The notes under the pieces were generated by a model. It saw only the letters and a program-made list of their open reading frames with translations. It was not told where the DNA came from and did not search any database. 64,000 bases of DNA from Hysterangium stoloniferum (Eukaryota; Basidiomycota; Agaricomycetes; Hysterangiales; Hysterangiaceae): contig WHVD01000072.1 in assembly GCA_015178975.1 (NCBI GenBank), positions 310,001-374,000 of the forward strand. The letters are read 5' to 3'. This document shows, in pieces, positions 46,310 through 56,305 of the stretch (position 1 is its first letter; each line of letters opens with the position of its first letter). The translations under genes were made by a program, and so were the position numbers.

Positions 46310-46698
46310 GCCATCAACTTGATCTCAGAATGATGGGCAGTATCCAAAGCCTCTTCTGGACCCTCCATACCATCAAAGATAACTGACTGTTGATTCTCTA
46401 AATTCACAGGGAGGGCTATGACAACAGGTATTTGAGTATACAATATTTCATTTTCCAAAAGTCTCCAAAATGCTTCATGTGCACTGACATAATAGGTATC
46501 AATATTTTTGAATTTCACCCTTGTTCTTTCCAAACTCCATTGTTGTATAATCATGTCCTTTGTATATGTATATACTTGTGAATATATTTAATGGAGCAAA
46601 CATTAAAAGTCATCTCAACATTGATATGTCATTCCAGAATGAGGAGAAGAACACCAGAGTAAGGGACAACATTTTGATTATCCAGCTTATGACCTCTG
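46310..46698 (-). pseudogene. Helitron N-terminal domain, middle part
   Basis: Read leftwards it gives NQNVVPYSGVLLL, HINVE, SIKYIHKYI, YYVSAHEAFWRLLENEI and ALPVNLENQQSVIF. This is the usual Helitron order of the NxxVVPYxxxLL, HINVE, IKYLFKY, EAxWRxF and LPVHLxxQ motifs. It contains stops at HINVE and beyond. Confidence 0.88.
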
Positions 46699-47180
46699 TG
46701 TTAAGACTAGAAAACCTGCTGGGACCTGGACCCTATTCTATACATGCCAACTCTCTGTATCATACAAATGATGCACCAGTCCCACCTGGACATTCCAGAC
46801 CCCCTTGTTCTCAATCTGTCTTTGCCCATTTGTCATCTGGTTTAGTTTACTGCTGTGTTTCCCTAATTGTTTGACATCTGGTTTATTGTCTTATTGTACT
46901 CTTGATATGTCTTTTTGTATGTCTAAGTTAATAGTACAATAATCTACTAGTCTATATAGTCCAGTAGTTATTTGTACATACAATCTGATCAGAATATTGA
47001 CTTAGTTTCTACTTGTCTTTGCTCCCTGTGTATTCTTGGAACCCATGGGTTTCCCATCCACTCCTGCTTGAAATTGGACAATACAATCTGTGAAGGTGCA
47101 GTACATAAGCTGAAGCCACATCCTTCCCAGAACTTCCATAGGTTTCCCTAGAGACCCACCCATGAGCCCCATGCTTAACA
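46699..47180 (+). mobile_element. LTR-5, solo
   Basis: It starts TGTTAAGACTAG and ends CATGCTTAACA (482 bp), flanked by the duplication CTCTG (46,694-46,698 and 47,181-47,185). It interrupts the Helitron frame. It is the reference copy for the interrupted LTR-5 at 18,178-21,074. Confidence 0.93.
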
Positions 47181-47826
47181 CTCTGACTTTATGTTTTCTG
47201 CCATCATTTCCATGGTAGTGCTTTGAATAGTCATTTTCATTAATACTTATAAATTCATGAAAGGGCTTGGGAAAATGCTTAGTGCACTTGTTATCTTTGA
47301 TACATTTTTCACCACATATCTGAGTCATGAGCTCAGATAGCAATTTGTATAGCTTTGGATACTTGTCTTGATCAGGAAACTCTGCAGATATCACTGAATC
47401 AACTTCTGCAGGAGTCCAAAACTTTGCCTCATTTTCAAACCATATGAGCAAATGCATACAAGGCATTCTGAAATCCAATGATATGTATGGACATAGGCAA
47501 CTGTTTTTTCTAAGGACATTTTTCTTCATAATCAGGTGAAGCAAGTGTGCCATTTTCAATGCAAAACATGTGACAGTATACAGTATCTGGGTAATCAGCA
47601 ACAACATGCCCTAGAGGGAGGAAGTGCTTCAGTTATTTCCCTCCATTTGGGATTGGCTATCATAGTAATAAACATGCTTGCATTCCCATACTTGCAAGAT
47701 ATAATTTCGCAGATTTTCCATCATATCCTGACCATTACCTTGGAAGGTTGCTGGCAGTATAAATCTATATCTAATTTCATTTGGCTCAGGTTGCTGGTTA
47801 TTATCCTGTACTGTGAAGGCATCAAC
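47181..47826 (-). pseudogene. Helitron replication-initiator (Rep) region
   Basis: Read leftwards, ILPATFQGNGQDMMENLRNY is followed by a damaged stretch, then MPCMHLLIWF, AEFPDQDKYPKLYKLLSEL, CGEKCIKDNKCTKHFPKPF and NDYSKHYHGNDGRKHKV. In Helitrons the GLPHxHxLL-type motif is the metal-binding HUH of the rolling-circle Rep nuclease; here only the second His (CMHLL) is kept. The element is dead. Confidence 0.85.
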
Positions 47827-48411
47827 TGTTAAGTGCCGTGTCGGGAACTTATTCTGGAACTATCGGGAAGTCACCGGAAAGTCGGGAACAACTAGATAGG
47901 GTCAGGACGTCGGCTTCAGCTTATGTGCTGCGCCTCTATGCAAACACTCAATGTCCTTAATTTCGGAGGTGAGACTTGTGATGGGAGTTACGGATATTCA
48001 GAGTTCCGAAGAGTTCCGAATATCAAGCGTACAGAAAGATGGGAGAAGGAATAAGAAACTAAGTCGATATCAGATCTAAGGTAAAGTACAAATTCGCGGA
48101 AACTAATATAAGTCTGCTCGTTATTGTACTACAAACTAAGACCATAATAAGATGGAAACGGAAGTGTTCTTAAAACGGAAATACAATAAGACATATTAGG
48201 AAGGCAATATTCCGTAACAGGAATATAACAAACAAACGAGTGAATACTTGTCAACGGACAAATTACCAAATGTGGAACAAGGGAAGAATGCGGATGATAC
48301 GGTAACTATGATGTTCCGTAGTCGGAGGTCAAAGTCGGAAGTCGGGGATCGGAAGTCGGGAGTGGGAGACCGGAAGTTGGATATTGAAACATCTGGGAAC
48401 GGGTCGTAACA
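47827..48411 (-). mobile_element. LTR-1, solo, minus strand
   Basis: It starts TGTTAAGTGCCG and ends GGGTCGTAACA (585 bp), flanked by the duplication TCAAC (47,822-47,826 and 48,412-48,416). It keeps many CpGs and so may be the youngest LTR-1 here. A short GGAAGTCGGG-type repeat near its right end makes it longer than the others. Confidence 0.93.
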
Positions 48412-48600
48412 TCAACCAGCTGATAGTACAGTACATTTCTGCTTGTAAAATGCCTTGATTGTGTTGTATTCATGATAGCCTGCTCTGCTCTGCTGCTGCC
48501 CATGCATCTGCAATGTATTGCTGAAGCAGCTTTCCACCCCTCAGAATTGTTTCTTCATCAATTTTTTGAAAGAGTCAATCAGCATAATATTTTATCTAGG
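48412..48600 (-). pseudogene. Helitron N-terminal domain, first part
   Basis: The frame reads GGKLLQQYIADAWAAAEQSR, then HNQGILQAEMY. It matches the LFQQYVVDAWAxxEQxRLxYIRxxQ motif of Helitron-like N domains. One TGA is present. It continues across the LTR into 47,826. The true 5' end of the Helitron is not found. Confidence 0.82.
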
Positions 48601-48639
48601 GGAATCCTCTGACTTGTTCAGCTTGTTCAGGTTCAAGTT

Positions 48640-48777
48640 TTTCAGTAATTCCTTGCATTTTGGTTTCATTAGATCACACCACCTTCTTCCAGTCCTCCAC
48701 AGTCCAATACTGATGTGTCACAGTAAAATCCCTCCTTGCCTTCCTATGCTTCTTGCTGGGAAGGGGCTTTTTCTTCT
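48640..48777 (-). pseudogene. Tc1 transposase remnant
   Basis: On the minus strand KKHRKARRDFTVTHQYWTVE and EDWKKVV(stop)SNETK match the segment ARLDFAYTHKDWTMEDWKVIWSDETK of the Tc1 copy at 19,640-19,710. Only about 45 codons remain, between the Helitron and repeat unit B. The boundary at 48,777 marks a rearrangement. Confidence 0.7.
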
Positions 48778-49454
48778 GCAGCTGCTGAGTACAAAACATG
48801 AGTGACTCTTGAATCATGAGCAATCATTGAGTGCTAATATATTTGGCCCAATGGAGGCGACTTCAGACGAACTCAAACAGCGGGCAGCACTTAGCTCTCG
48901 CTGCGAAACGTGTTATGCTGTGTCTCACTTTTGATCATCTTGAAGACGCTTCAAGAACATTATGACACATTATTTCAGAAAGATGTGTGTTTCGACGCGA
49001 CAAATTGTTTTCGAAGGTTTTTCCATAGACACTCGAGATCAGAAATCCCGAGATAAAATATAAAAGGGTGATTACTAAACAAGTTGCGCAGGTATACAAA
49101 TGAGATATATTCCCACGCGGCTGCTTGCGAGGCTGTGCAGTCCTAAGTAAGGTAAGTACAACAAGTGGATGACTAATCAGCGCGATTTTCCCATCACCCT
49201 CCAGCCAGGGGGTCGCTCACCGCCCACCGCAATGACGAGAGAGGAGGAAATGTATGTGATGTGTGGTGAAAATAGTCAAGGAATTGGAATCGGCGGTTAC
49301 CGCGCCGTCTTGTAAAGTGAATCTACCGTTCTCGGCAGTCTTGAAGTTGCATACAACGGTGATGGGGAGGGAGTTGTACCACACAGCGGGGGGCGGGAGG
49401 CAGGGAAAACCGGTAATATATAGTATAACATGTCGAATGGTCGTGATCCCCACC

Positions 49455-49796
49455 CTAAAGCTTAGGGAGAGCCGCGTATGGCGTTACAGGTGCATATGTC
49501 ATCGTTGGCCTCGCGCAGTATGTTGAACGCGACGATGAAGGCGAGCCTGACGGCGTCGGGATCCCAGCTGTACAGGTGTGTGCTATAAAAATCACATGGA
49601 ATTACTATTTGAGTAGCAGTATGAACGTACTTGTACTTGGTTGACGTTGCTGGGTTGTTGTCGATATGTCTGGTAATGGTATGCACAACATTCTCGGTGC
49701 ACCCGGGGTTGCCAGCGGCGGAAGCCCTAGTATCTTTGCCTGGGCTGCGACGGGGTGCGAGGGAGGTGCACATGGGGAGAAATTGGAATAGGACAT
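49455..49796 (-). CDS. Small two-exon DUF6699-like paralogue, copy B
   Basis: It has the same structure as copy A: exon 1 49,796-49,631, intron 49,630-49,568, exon 2 49,567-49,455. Exon 1 differs from A at several first- and second-position sites (for example T to N, R to C), so selection on exon 1 looks weak. Both exon 2 differences from A are silent. The domain-like remnant downstream (49,217-49,453, VWYNSLPITVVCNFKTAEN) gives a 78-residue frame that is identical in copy C. It may be a pseudogene. Confidence 0.4.
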
Positions 49797-50999
49797 CGAT
49801 GGATGGACTTTATTTCAAACTGTACAATTAGCTGTGTACAATGTTGTGGGCAATAATGCCTCTGAGTGACGGGTGGGTGGGTCTTGGAGACTTGAAAAGA
49901 GACAAGAAGGTTGATTCTCATAATTCTTGAAAAAGAGGCTTATATATGATAATCGAGAGTGGTCGACGAGGGACTACGCGAGGTGCCTGGGGGACTTGCT
50001 ATGCTATGCGCCGAAAAAACATGGGTGATGACACACATACTAGCGCCAGTTAAGATTCTTAGGCTCTCAATCCGCCGGTATCCCTAATAAATGAGAATCA
50101 CTTCCGCAAGTGGTATGCATGCGCTACTCTCATTGTAATTCCAAAAAGGAAATTACGCATGGCTGACTCTGGAGCTCTGACGTGCCCCGTGGACCGCATC
50201 AAGGCTACATCTCGGGAACTTGCGGGGGATGACCTAGAGGTCTTGCATAGGAGTCGCCGTCTAGTTGTCCCATCTGTATCAATGGTCATGTCAAGACAAT
50301 GTCTGGGAATCTGCAGGACTAGGTAGCCGCCTGCGCATGCCACTGAGTGAGTTTCAGGGACCGAAGTCGATGTTCTGATTAACTTGACTATACAAGTACA
50401 GAATGGTAATAGTTCTTGCCCGTTTCTTATAAGAGACTAAAGCTGTATTAGAGAGTAGTCCGACTGAAGACCGGAAATTAGGACCGTCTACGTAGTTGAT
50501 CTCTATTAACGAACAATCGTTCCAATTGCGATCTGCATGACATCAAGCTATCGGAGGTTTTTCTGAGCACTGAACAAACCCACTCTCTAACTTAATTAGG
50601 CGACTGTACCCCGCGAGGGCGGGTAGAGAAACAGTATATTAGTGGCCTTCGACATTTCTCTTTGATAGAAAAATAATAGAAATTCAAGCACATCTAAAGA
50701 AATTGTTTCAAAATTCCACACATCTTTAGTTTAGTTTATTTTAAAAAATTCAGAGGTGTTGCGCCGCCCGCGGTAAGACAGTTCTACGAACGCAAAATAA
50801 GATCAAAAAAATCGATATAAAATATCATGACCGTGATTTCACAAAACAGCCCAAATTAACGAGAAAATGACTTGATTCTTCAACAAGAAAGTGACAGGGG
50901 TAAATAATAGAGAAATTGGACTCATTATTGTTGAATGGCCAAAAGTCCGAAACATATAACAACTCATGAGTAAAAATGAGGATGAGCTGAAAGAAATCA

Positions 51000-51058
51000 T
51001 AGGTACAGGGGGTATCGAACCTAAAATACACCAAAAACCATATATAACCTCTTAAGGT
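51000..51058 (-). repeat. tRNA-like element, copy B
   Basis: It is homologous to 32,485-32,545. The B-box-like GGTTCGATACC is kept, but the A-box region is partly deleted. Confidence 0.35.
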
Positions 51059-53164
51059 AGGTTCTATTTTCAGACTATATGTTGTACTTCGTCAATTGGC
51101 AATTTATCATTTCTACTAGTTTCAGGGGACATTTTTCACCAAGAAAAATATTTAATTGGATTTCAGTTATTACCATAAAATTACAGGTGATATATTTATT
51201 ATGTACCTACCTCAAAATTGTCAAGAACGGTATTTATAGGGAATACTACATTAAGCGAGTGCTCGCTCACCTTAATGAAATCTTCCCACGTGGGAGTGGG
51301 CATTCAAATATTCAGGCCTGAACCATTACTCGAAGAGCGCTAAATGCGAAGCACGATAGATGTTTTTAACATGTCTTTAAGTGAGATTAATGTTGAAATA
51401 CACGGCAGGTTTTCGTGCGGGTGAACAGGGTGACTAAGTCTCTTATTGATTACAGCCGACCACTAAGCTACTGTAAAGTACCACATAGTCGCGTGTCCAT
51501 CAAATAGATCGAATATCCACCTGATAATATAGTATAATCAAAAGAGCACAGCAAAACTGTGAGCGTCCTCAACGGTTTGCAGCACATTATCGACTTCCAA
51601 CCATCAACATTAATAACGCACAGCAACACCAAAGGCGACCAGTAGTATTACATCTAAGAGACTTATTTTACGGCCAACCGCAACCTTGAAATATCTTTGT
51701 TTCTAGACATGTCTATACCGGCCTAGAGAAACGAAGGTATAAAGATACTTAATCCGCATTTTTGGATAGATGAAGATCACACCTACAAAGGAAACTAATA
51801 GAATTGTTTGCAATAACAATGGATAACTTCTAGTTAACACAATCAAAAGACGAATACATCAATATTACACTTGAAGGAGGTTTTATTACTAATTATGCGA
51901 TACAAGATACATAAATGTTTCGTTGGTGGATTAACAGACATTTCACTATTAATCACCATTATGGAAATTTCAACCTCCAAGGTGCAAGTATGCCATCTAA
52001 CTTAGGAAAATCTCTACAGCTGACAGCTGTGACACATTGATGGGGTAAATGGCTCCTGCCTTGATGCTCCTACTTTCACATATGAAACCTAAGTGTATAG
52101 GTCTGGAGAGAGAATGTTGTTCAAAATCATTGGTTGCGGATATCAGACAACTTAGTTTGGATTGTATAGCTAATACTAATAGATAGGTGGGAGGTCCCTC
52201 AAGAATGAACCATTCCCATTATATCAGTCACCTCAAACGTCGTAAATAACGAAGAAAGCATGCCGAGAACCTCATGATTTGTCCTGTGTAGTTAAGTAGA
52301 CAATATATATAAGCCCGCCAGGCACTTGATTTCTGAATCGCGAGATGGCCTCACTGCCGAGTATGGCTTGCCAGAAAGATTTTACCGTGAAAAATTCGAT
52401 TTAAACATTCAAAATTCCAGTCCGAATACCGCAGTCAGTAACGACGTCCTCCGCTACCTAATATAGGTGACAAGTCGCCATCTGAAAAAGGGAAAAATGA
52501 AGGGAAGGTAAGGAAAATCGGCAGCTGATGAGTACAAAACACGAGTCACTCTTGAATCATGAGCAATAATTATTTGACCTAATGGAGGCAACTTCAGACG
52601 AGCTCAAACGGCGGGCAGCACTTAGCTCCCCCTCACTGCTGAACGCGGTACGCCGTGTCTCACTTTCGATCGTTCAAGAACATATTTTGTTCCTCAGAAC
52701 CCGTGAAATATGTGTGTTTCGACGCGACAAATTGTTTTCGAAATGTTTTTCCATGGATACTCGAGATCAGAAATCCCGCAGATAAAATATAAAAGGGTGA
52801 TTACTAAACAAGTTGCGCAGGGATACAAATGGGATATATTCCCACGCGGCTGCTTGCAGTCCTAAGTACAACAAGTGGATGATTAATCAGCGCGATTTTC
52901 CCATCACCCTCCAGCCAGGGGGTCGCTCACCGCCCACCGCAATGACGAGAGAGGAGGAAATGTATGTGATGTGTGGTGAAAATAGTCAAGGAATTGGAAT
53001 CGGCGGTTACCGCGCCGTCTTGTAAAGTGAATCTACCGTTCTCGGCAGTCTTGAAGTTGCATACAACGGTGATGGGGAGAGAGTTGTACCACACAGCGGG
53101 GGGCGGGAGGCAGGGAAAACCGGTAATATATAGTATAACATGTCGAATGGTCGTGATCCCCACC

Positions 53165-53506
53165 CTAAAGCTTAGGGAGAGCCGCGTACGGCGTTACAGG
53201 TGCATATGTCATCGTTGGCCTCGCGCAGTATGTTGAACGCGACGATGAAGGCGAGCCTGACGGCGTCGGGATCCCAGCTGTACAAGTGTGTGCTATAAAA
53301 ATCACATGAAATTATTATTTGAGTAGCAGTATGAACGTACTTGTACTTGGTTGACGTTGCTGGGTTGTTGTCGATATGTCTGGTAATGGTATGCACAACA
53401 TTCTTGGTGCACCCGGGGTTGCCAGCGGCGGAAGCCCTAGCGTCTTTGTCTGGGCTGCGACGGGGTGCGAGGCAGATGCACGTGGGGGGAAAGTGGAATA
53501 GGACAT
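53165..53506 (-). CDS. Small two-exon DUF6699-like paralogue, copy C
   Basis: Exon 1 is 53,506-53,341, the intron 53,340-53,278 and exon 2 53,277-53,165. The N-terminus reads MSYSTFPPRASASHPVAAQT. The gene is closer to A in exon 1 and almost identical to B from the stop codon onward. The same decayed domain follows at 52,927-53,163. Confidence 0.4.
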
Positions 53507-54651
53507 CGATGGATGGACTTTATTTCAAACTGTACAATTAGCTGTGTACGATGTTGTGGGCAATAATGCCTCTGAGTGACGGGTGGATGGGTCTTGGAGA
53601 CTTGAAAAGAGACAAGATGGTTGATTCTCATAATTTTTGAAAAAGAGGCTTATATATGATAATCGAGCGTGGCCGCCGAGGTGCTGGAAGAGGTGCCTGG
53701 GGGACTCGCTATACTAAGGCTGAAGTATGGGATATGATAGCTGGAGCACTAGCGCCAGCTAGGAATTGATATCCGCTATTGATTCCCAGGCTCTCAATCT
53801 GCCGGTATCCCTAATGAAGGAGAATCACTTTCGCAAGCGGTGTACCATGCGCTACTCTAAGTGTAATTCCAAAAGGGAACTTACGCATGGGTGACTCTGG
53901 AGCTCTGACGTGGTAGTCGAGTCACAACACTTTTCTCACAAACTTACCCGCGCCAGTCTGTGAAACTCCCCGTGGACCGCATCAAGGCTACATCTCGGGG
54001 ACTTTCGGGGGACGACTTTGAGGTCTTGCATAGGAGTCACTTCTAGTTGTCCCATCTTCCCAGATATTGTCTTGACATGAATATTGATACATCTGTAGGA
54101 CTAGGCGGCTGCCTGCGCATGCCACTGAGTGAGTTTCAGGGACCGAAGTCGATGTGCTGATTAACTTAATCATACAAGTACATACCTGTTTCTTATAACA
54201 GAATTAAGCTGCATTAGAGTAGTCCGACTGAAAACTGGAAATTAGGACTTTCTACGTAGTTGATCTCTGTTAACGAGCAACTGTTCCAATTGCGATCTGC
54301 ATGACATCAAGCTATCGGAGGTTTTTCTGGGCACTGAACGAGCCCACTCTCTGACTTACATTACATTAGGCGACTGTATCCCGCGAGGGCGTAAAGAAAC
54401 AGTATATTAGTAGCCTTCGACATTTCTCCCTAATAGCAAAATAATAGAAATTCAACCACATGTAAAGAAATTGTTTCAAAATTCCACACATCTTCATTTT
54501 ATTTTATTTCTTCAAAGAAGAAATTCAGAGATGTTGCGCCGCCGACAATAAGACCGTTTTATGAACGCACAATAATAAATAAGATCAAAAAAATCGATAT
54601 GAAATATTTTGACCATGATTTCACAAAACAGCGCAAATTAACTAGGATATA

Positions 54652-54715
54652 GGTACAGCGGGGATCGAACCTAAATTACACTAATTGACCACTAAACCAT
54701 ATAACCTTTTAAGGT
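54652..54715 (-). repeat. tRNA-like element, copy C
   Basis: It is the best-preserved of the three: GGTTATATGGTTTAGTGG at one end and GGTTCGATCCCC near the other, with about 20 bp between. There is no anticodon arm. Confidence 0.4.
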
Positions 54716-55737
54716 AGGACTATATGTTGTGCTTCGTCAATTGGCAATTCATCGTTTATACTAGTTTCAGGGCACATTTTTCACCAAAAAAAATATTTAA
54801 TTGGACTTCTACAGCTATTTCCAGAAAATGATAGGTGATATATTTATTATGTACCTACCTCAAAATTGCCGCGAACACGATTTATAGGGAATACTACATT
54901 AGGCGAGTGCCCGCTCACCTAATGAAATCTTCCCACGTCGGGGTGGGGGTATTCAAATATTCAGGCCTGAACGATTACTTAGAGAACGCCAGGTGTAAAT
55001 GACGATAGATGTTTTTAACATGTCTCCAAGTGAGATTAATGTTGAAATACACGGCAGGTTTTCGTGCGGGTGAACGGGGTGACTAAGTCCCCTATTGATT
55101 ACAGCCGACCACTAAGCTACTGTAAAGTACCACATAGTCGAGTGTCCATCAAATAGATCGAATATCAACCTGATAATATAGTATAATCAAAAAATAGCAC
55201 AACAAAACTTTGAGCGTCCTCAACGGTTTGCAGCACATTATCGAGAACTTCCAACAATCAACATTAATAACGCACAGCAACACCAAAGGCGACTAGCAGT
55301 ATTACATCTAAGAGACTTATTTTATGGCTAATGGCAACCTTGAAATATCTTAGTTTCTAGACATGTCTAGACCCGCCTAGACAAACGAAGGTATAAAGAT
55401 ACTTAATCCGCATTTTTGGATAGATGAAGATCACACCTACAAAGGAAACTGATGGAATTGTTTGCAACAACAATGGATAGCCTCTAGTTGACACAATCAA
55501 AAGACGAATACATCAATGCTATACACTTGAAGGAGGTTTTATTACTAATTATGGGGCGATACAAGATACATTATATTATATGAGTGTTTCGTTGGTGGAT
55601 TATTATTATTATAATCGACGAGGATATGGTGACCAGACCAACATATCAAGGAGACCAGTTCAGCTGGTCAATGACATACGATAATTTAATCCCTTGGGGA
55701 TGTGTATCAGTTAGATTGATATTGGGCTTCCGCAATA

Positions 55738-56249
55738 TTAATATTTGGTCCTCGCGGGATCGCCGGGGAGGGGTTGATAAGGTGTTGTAGGCGCATACAA
55801 AAGTGGATTTTGGTACGAGTGCGAGGATGAGGATGAGGATGACCCCCTCGGTGGCGAGTTGGGTGGTGTTCGCGTGTGGTCTACCAGAACGTGTCAGATG
55901 CATGTTTGTTAAGCGTTGTTGCATAGTTGCTTACCTGTCCGCGGACTTGGAGAATAATATGTAGTATTTGATTTACTAGATCCTGTGTTCTGTTGTGGGG
56001 CACGATACCCTATTTTACATGAGGAGTTCAGTTCTAATAAAATCAATGCAGGTTAGAGGGATGCTCACCAGTCTGCAAATGGTGATATGCGAAACTTGAT
56101 CCTCCACTTGGCAGAGGAACGCAGGGCGACGAAGGTGCATTCAAACCTGGCGACGAGGCGGGGGATGGCAAATGATGCGGGACAGCCAAAACTTTACTAG
56201 TAGCTTGGGCTGGTGTGTGTCGAATGGGTGTGGAGGAATAATAAGTCAT
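55738..56249 (-). pseudogene. Truncated DUF6699-like paralogue, copy D
   Basis: It starts at an ATG about 50 bp after a TATA-like box (56,296-56,304). Exon 1 (56,249-56,069) reads MTYYSSTPIRHTPAQATSKV. A 35-bp intron has a GTGAGC donor and a CTAAC branch. Exon 2 (56,033-55,935) is Ser/Asn-rich. A 54-bp intron (55,934-55,881, GTAAGC, CTGAC branch) leads to exon 3, which reads RTPPNSPPRG, a serine run and NPLLYAPTTPYQPLPGDP before a stop near 55,738. A shifted frame beyond (PNINLTDTHPQGIKLSYV) looks like the start of the domain, which is then cut by the end of repeat unit C. The N-terminus resembles copies A-C and E. Confidence 0.5.
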
Positions 56250-56305
56250 GGTAGGTAAGGTAGCAGTAGGGTTGAAGGTAAATGCTAAGCCGGTCGATAT
56301 AAAAT

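Larger units (their letters stand above)
48778..51935. repeat. Segmental repeat unit B
   Basis: It aligns with unit C (52,521-55,602) from GCAGCTG.TGAGTACAAAAC to the end GTTTCGTTGGTGGATTA. The first ~580-800 bp present in A and C are missing, removed together with the tail of A at the Helitron block. It carries a small minus-strand gene (49,455-49,796). Confidence 0.9.
51939..55602. repeat. Segmental repeat unit C
   Basis: It is the only copy with both ends: it starts CATTTCACTATTAATCACC directly after the end of B and closes GTTTCGTTGGTGGATTA (3,664 bp). B and C are thus in direct tandem. Its end cuts into the paralogue at 55,738-56,249. Confidence 0.92.

Noticed and set aside
52582-52785. 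67-codon frame MEATSDELKRRAALSS in unit C
   Set aside because: The frame is broken by indels in units A and B, so it is not conserved although the DNA is.
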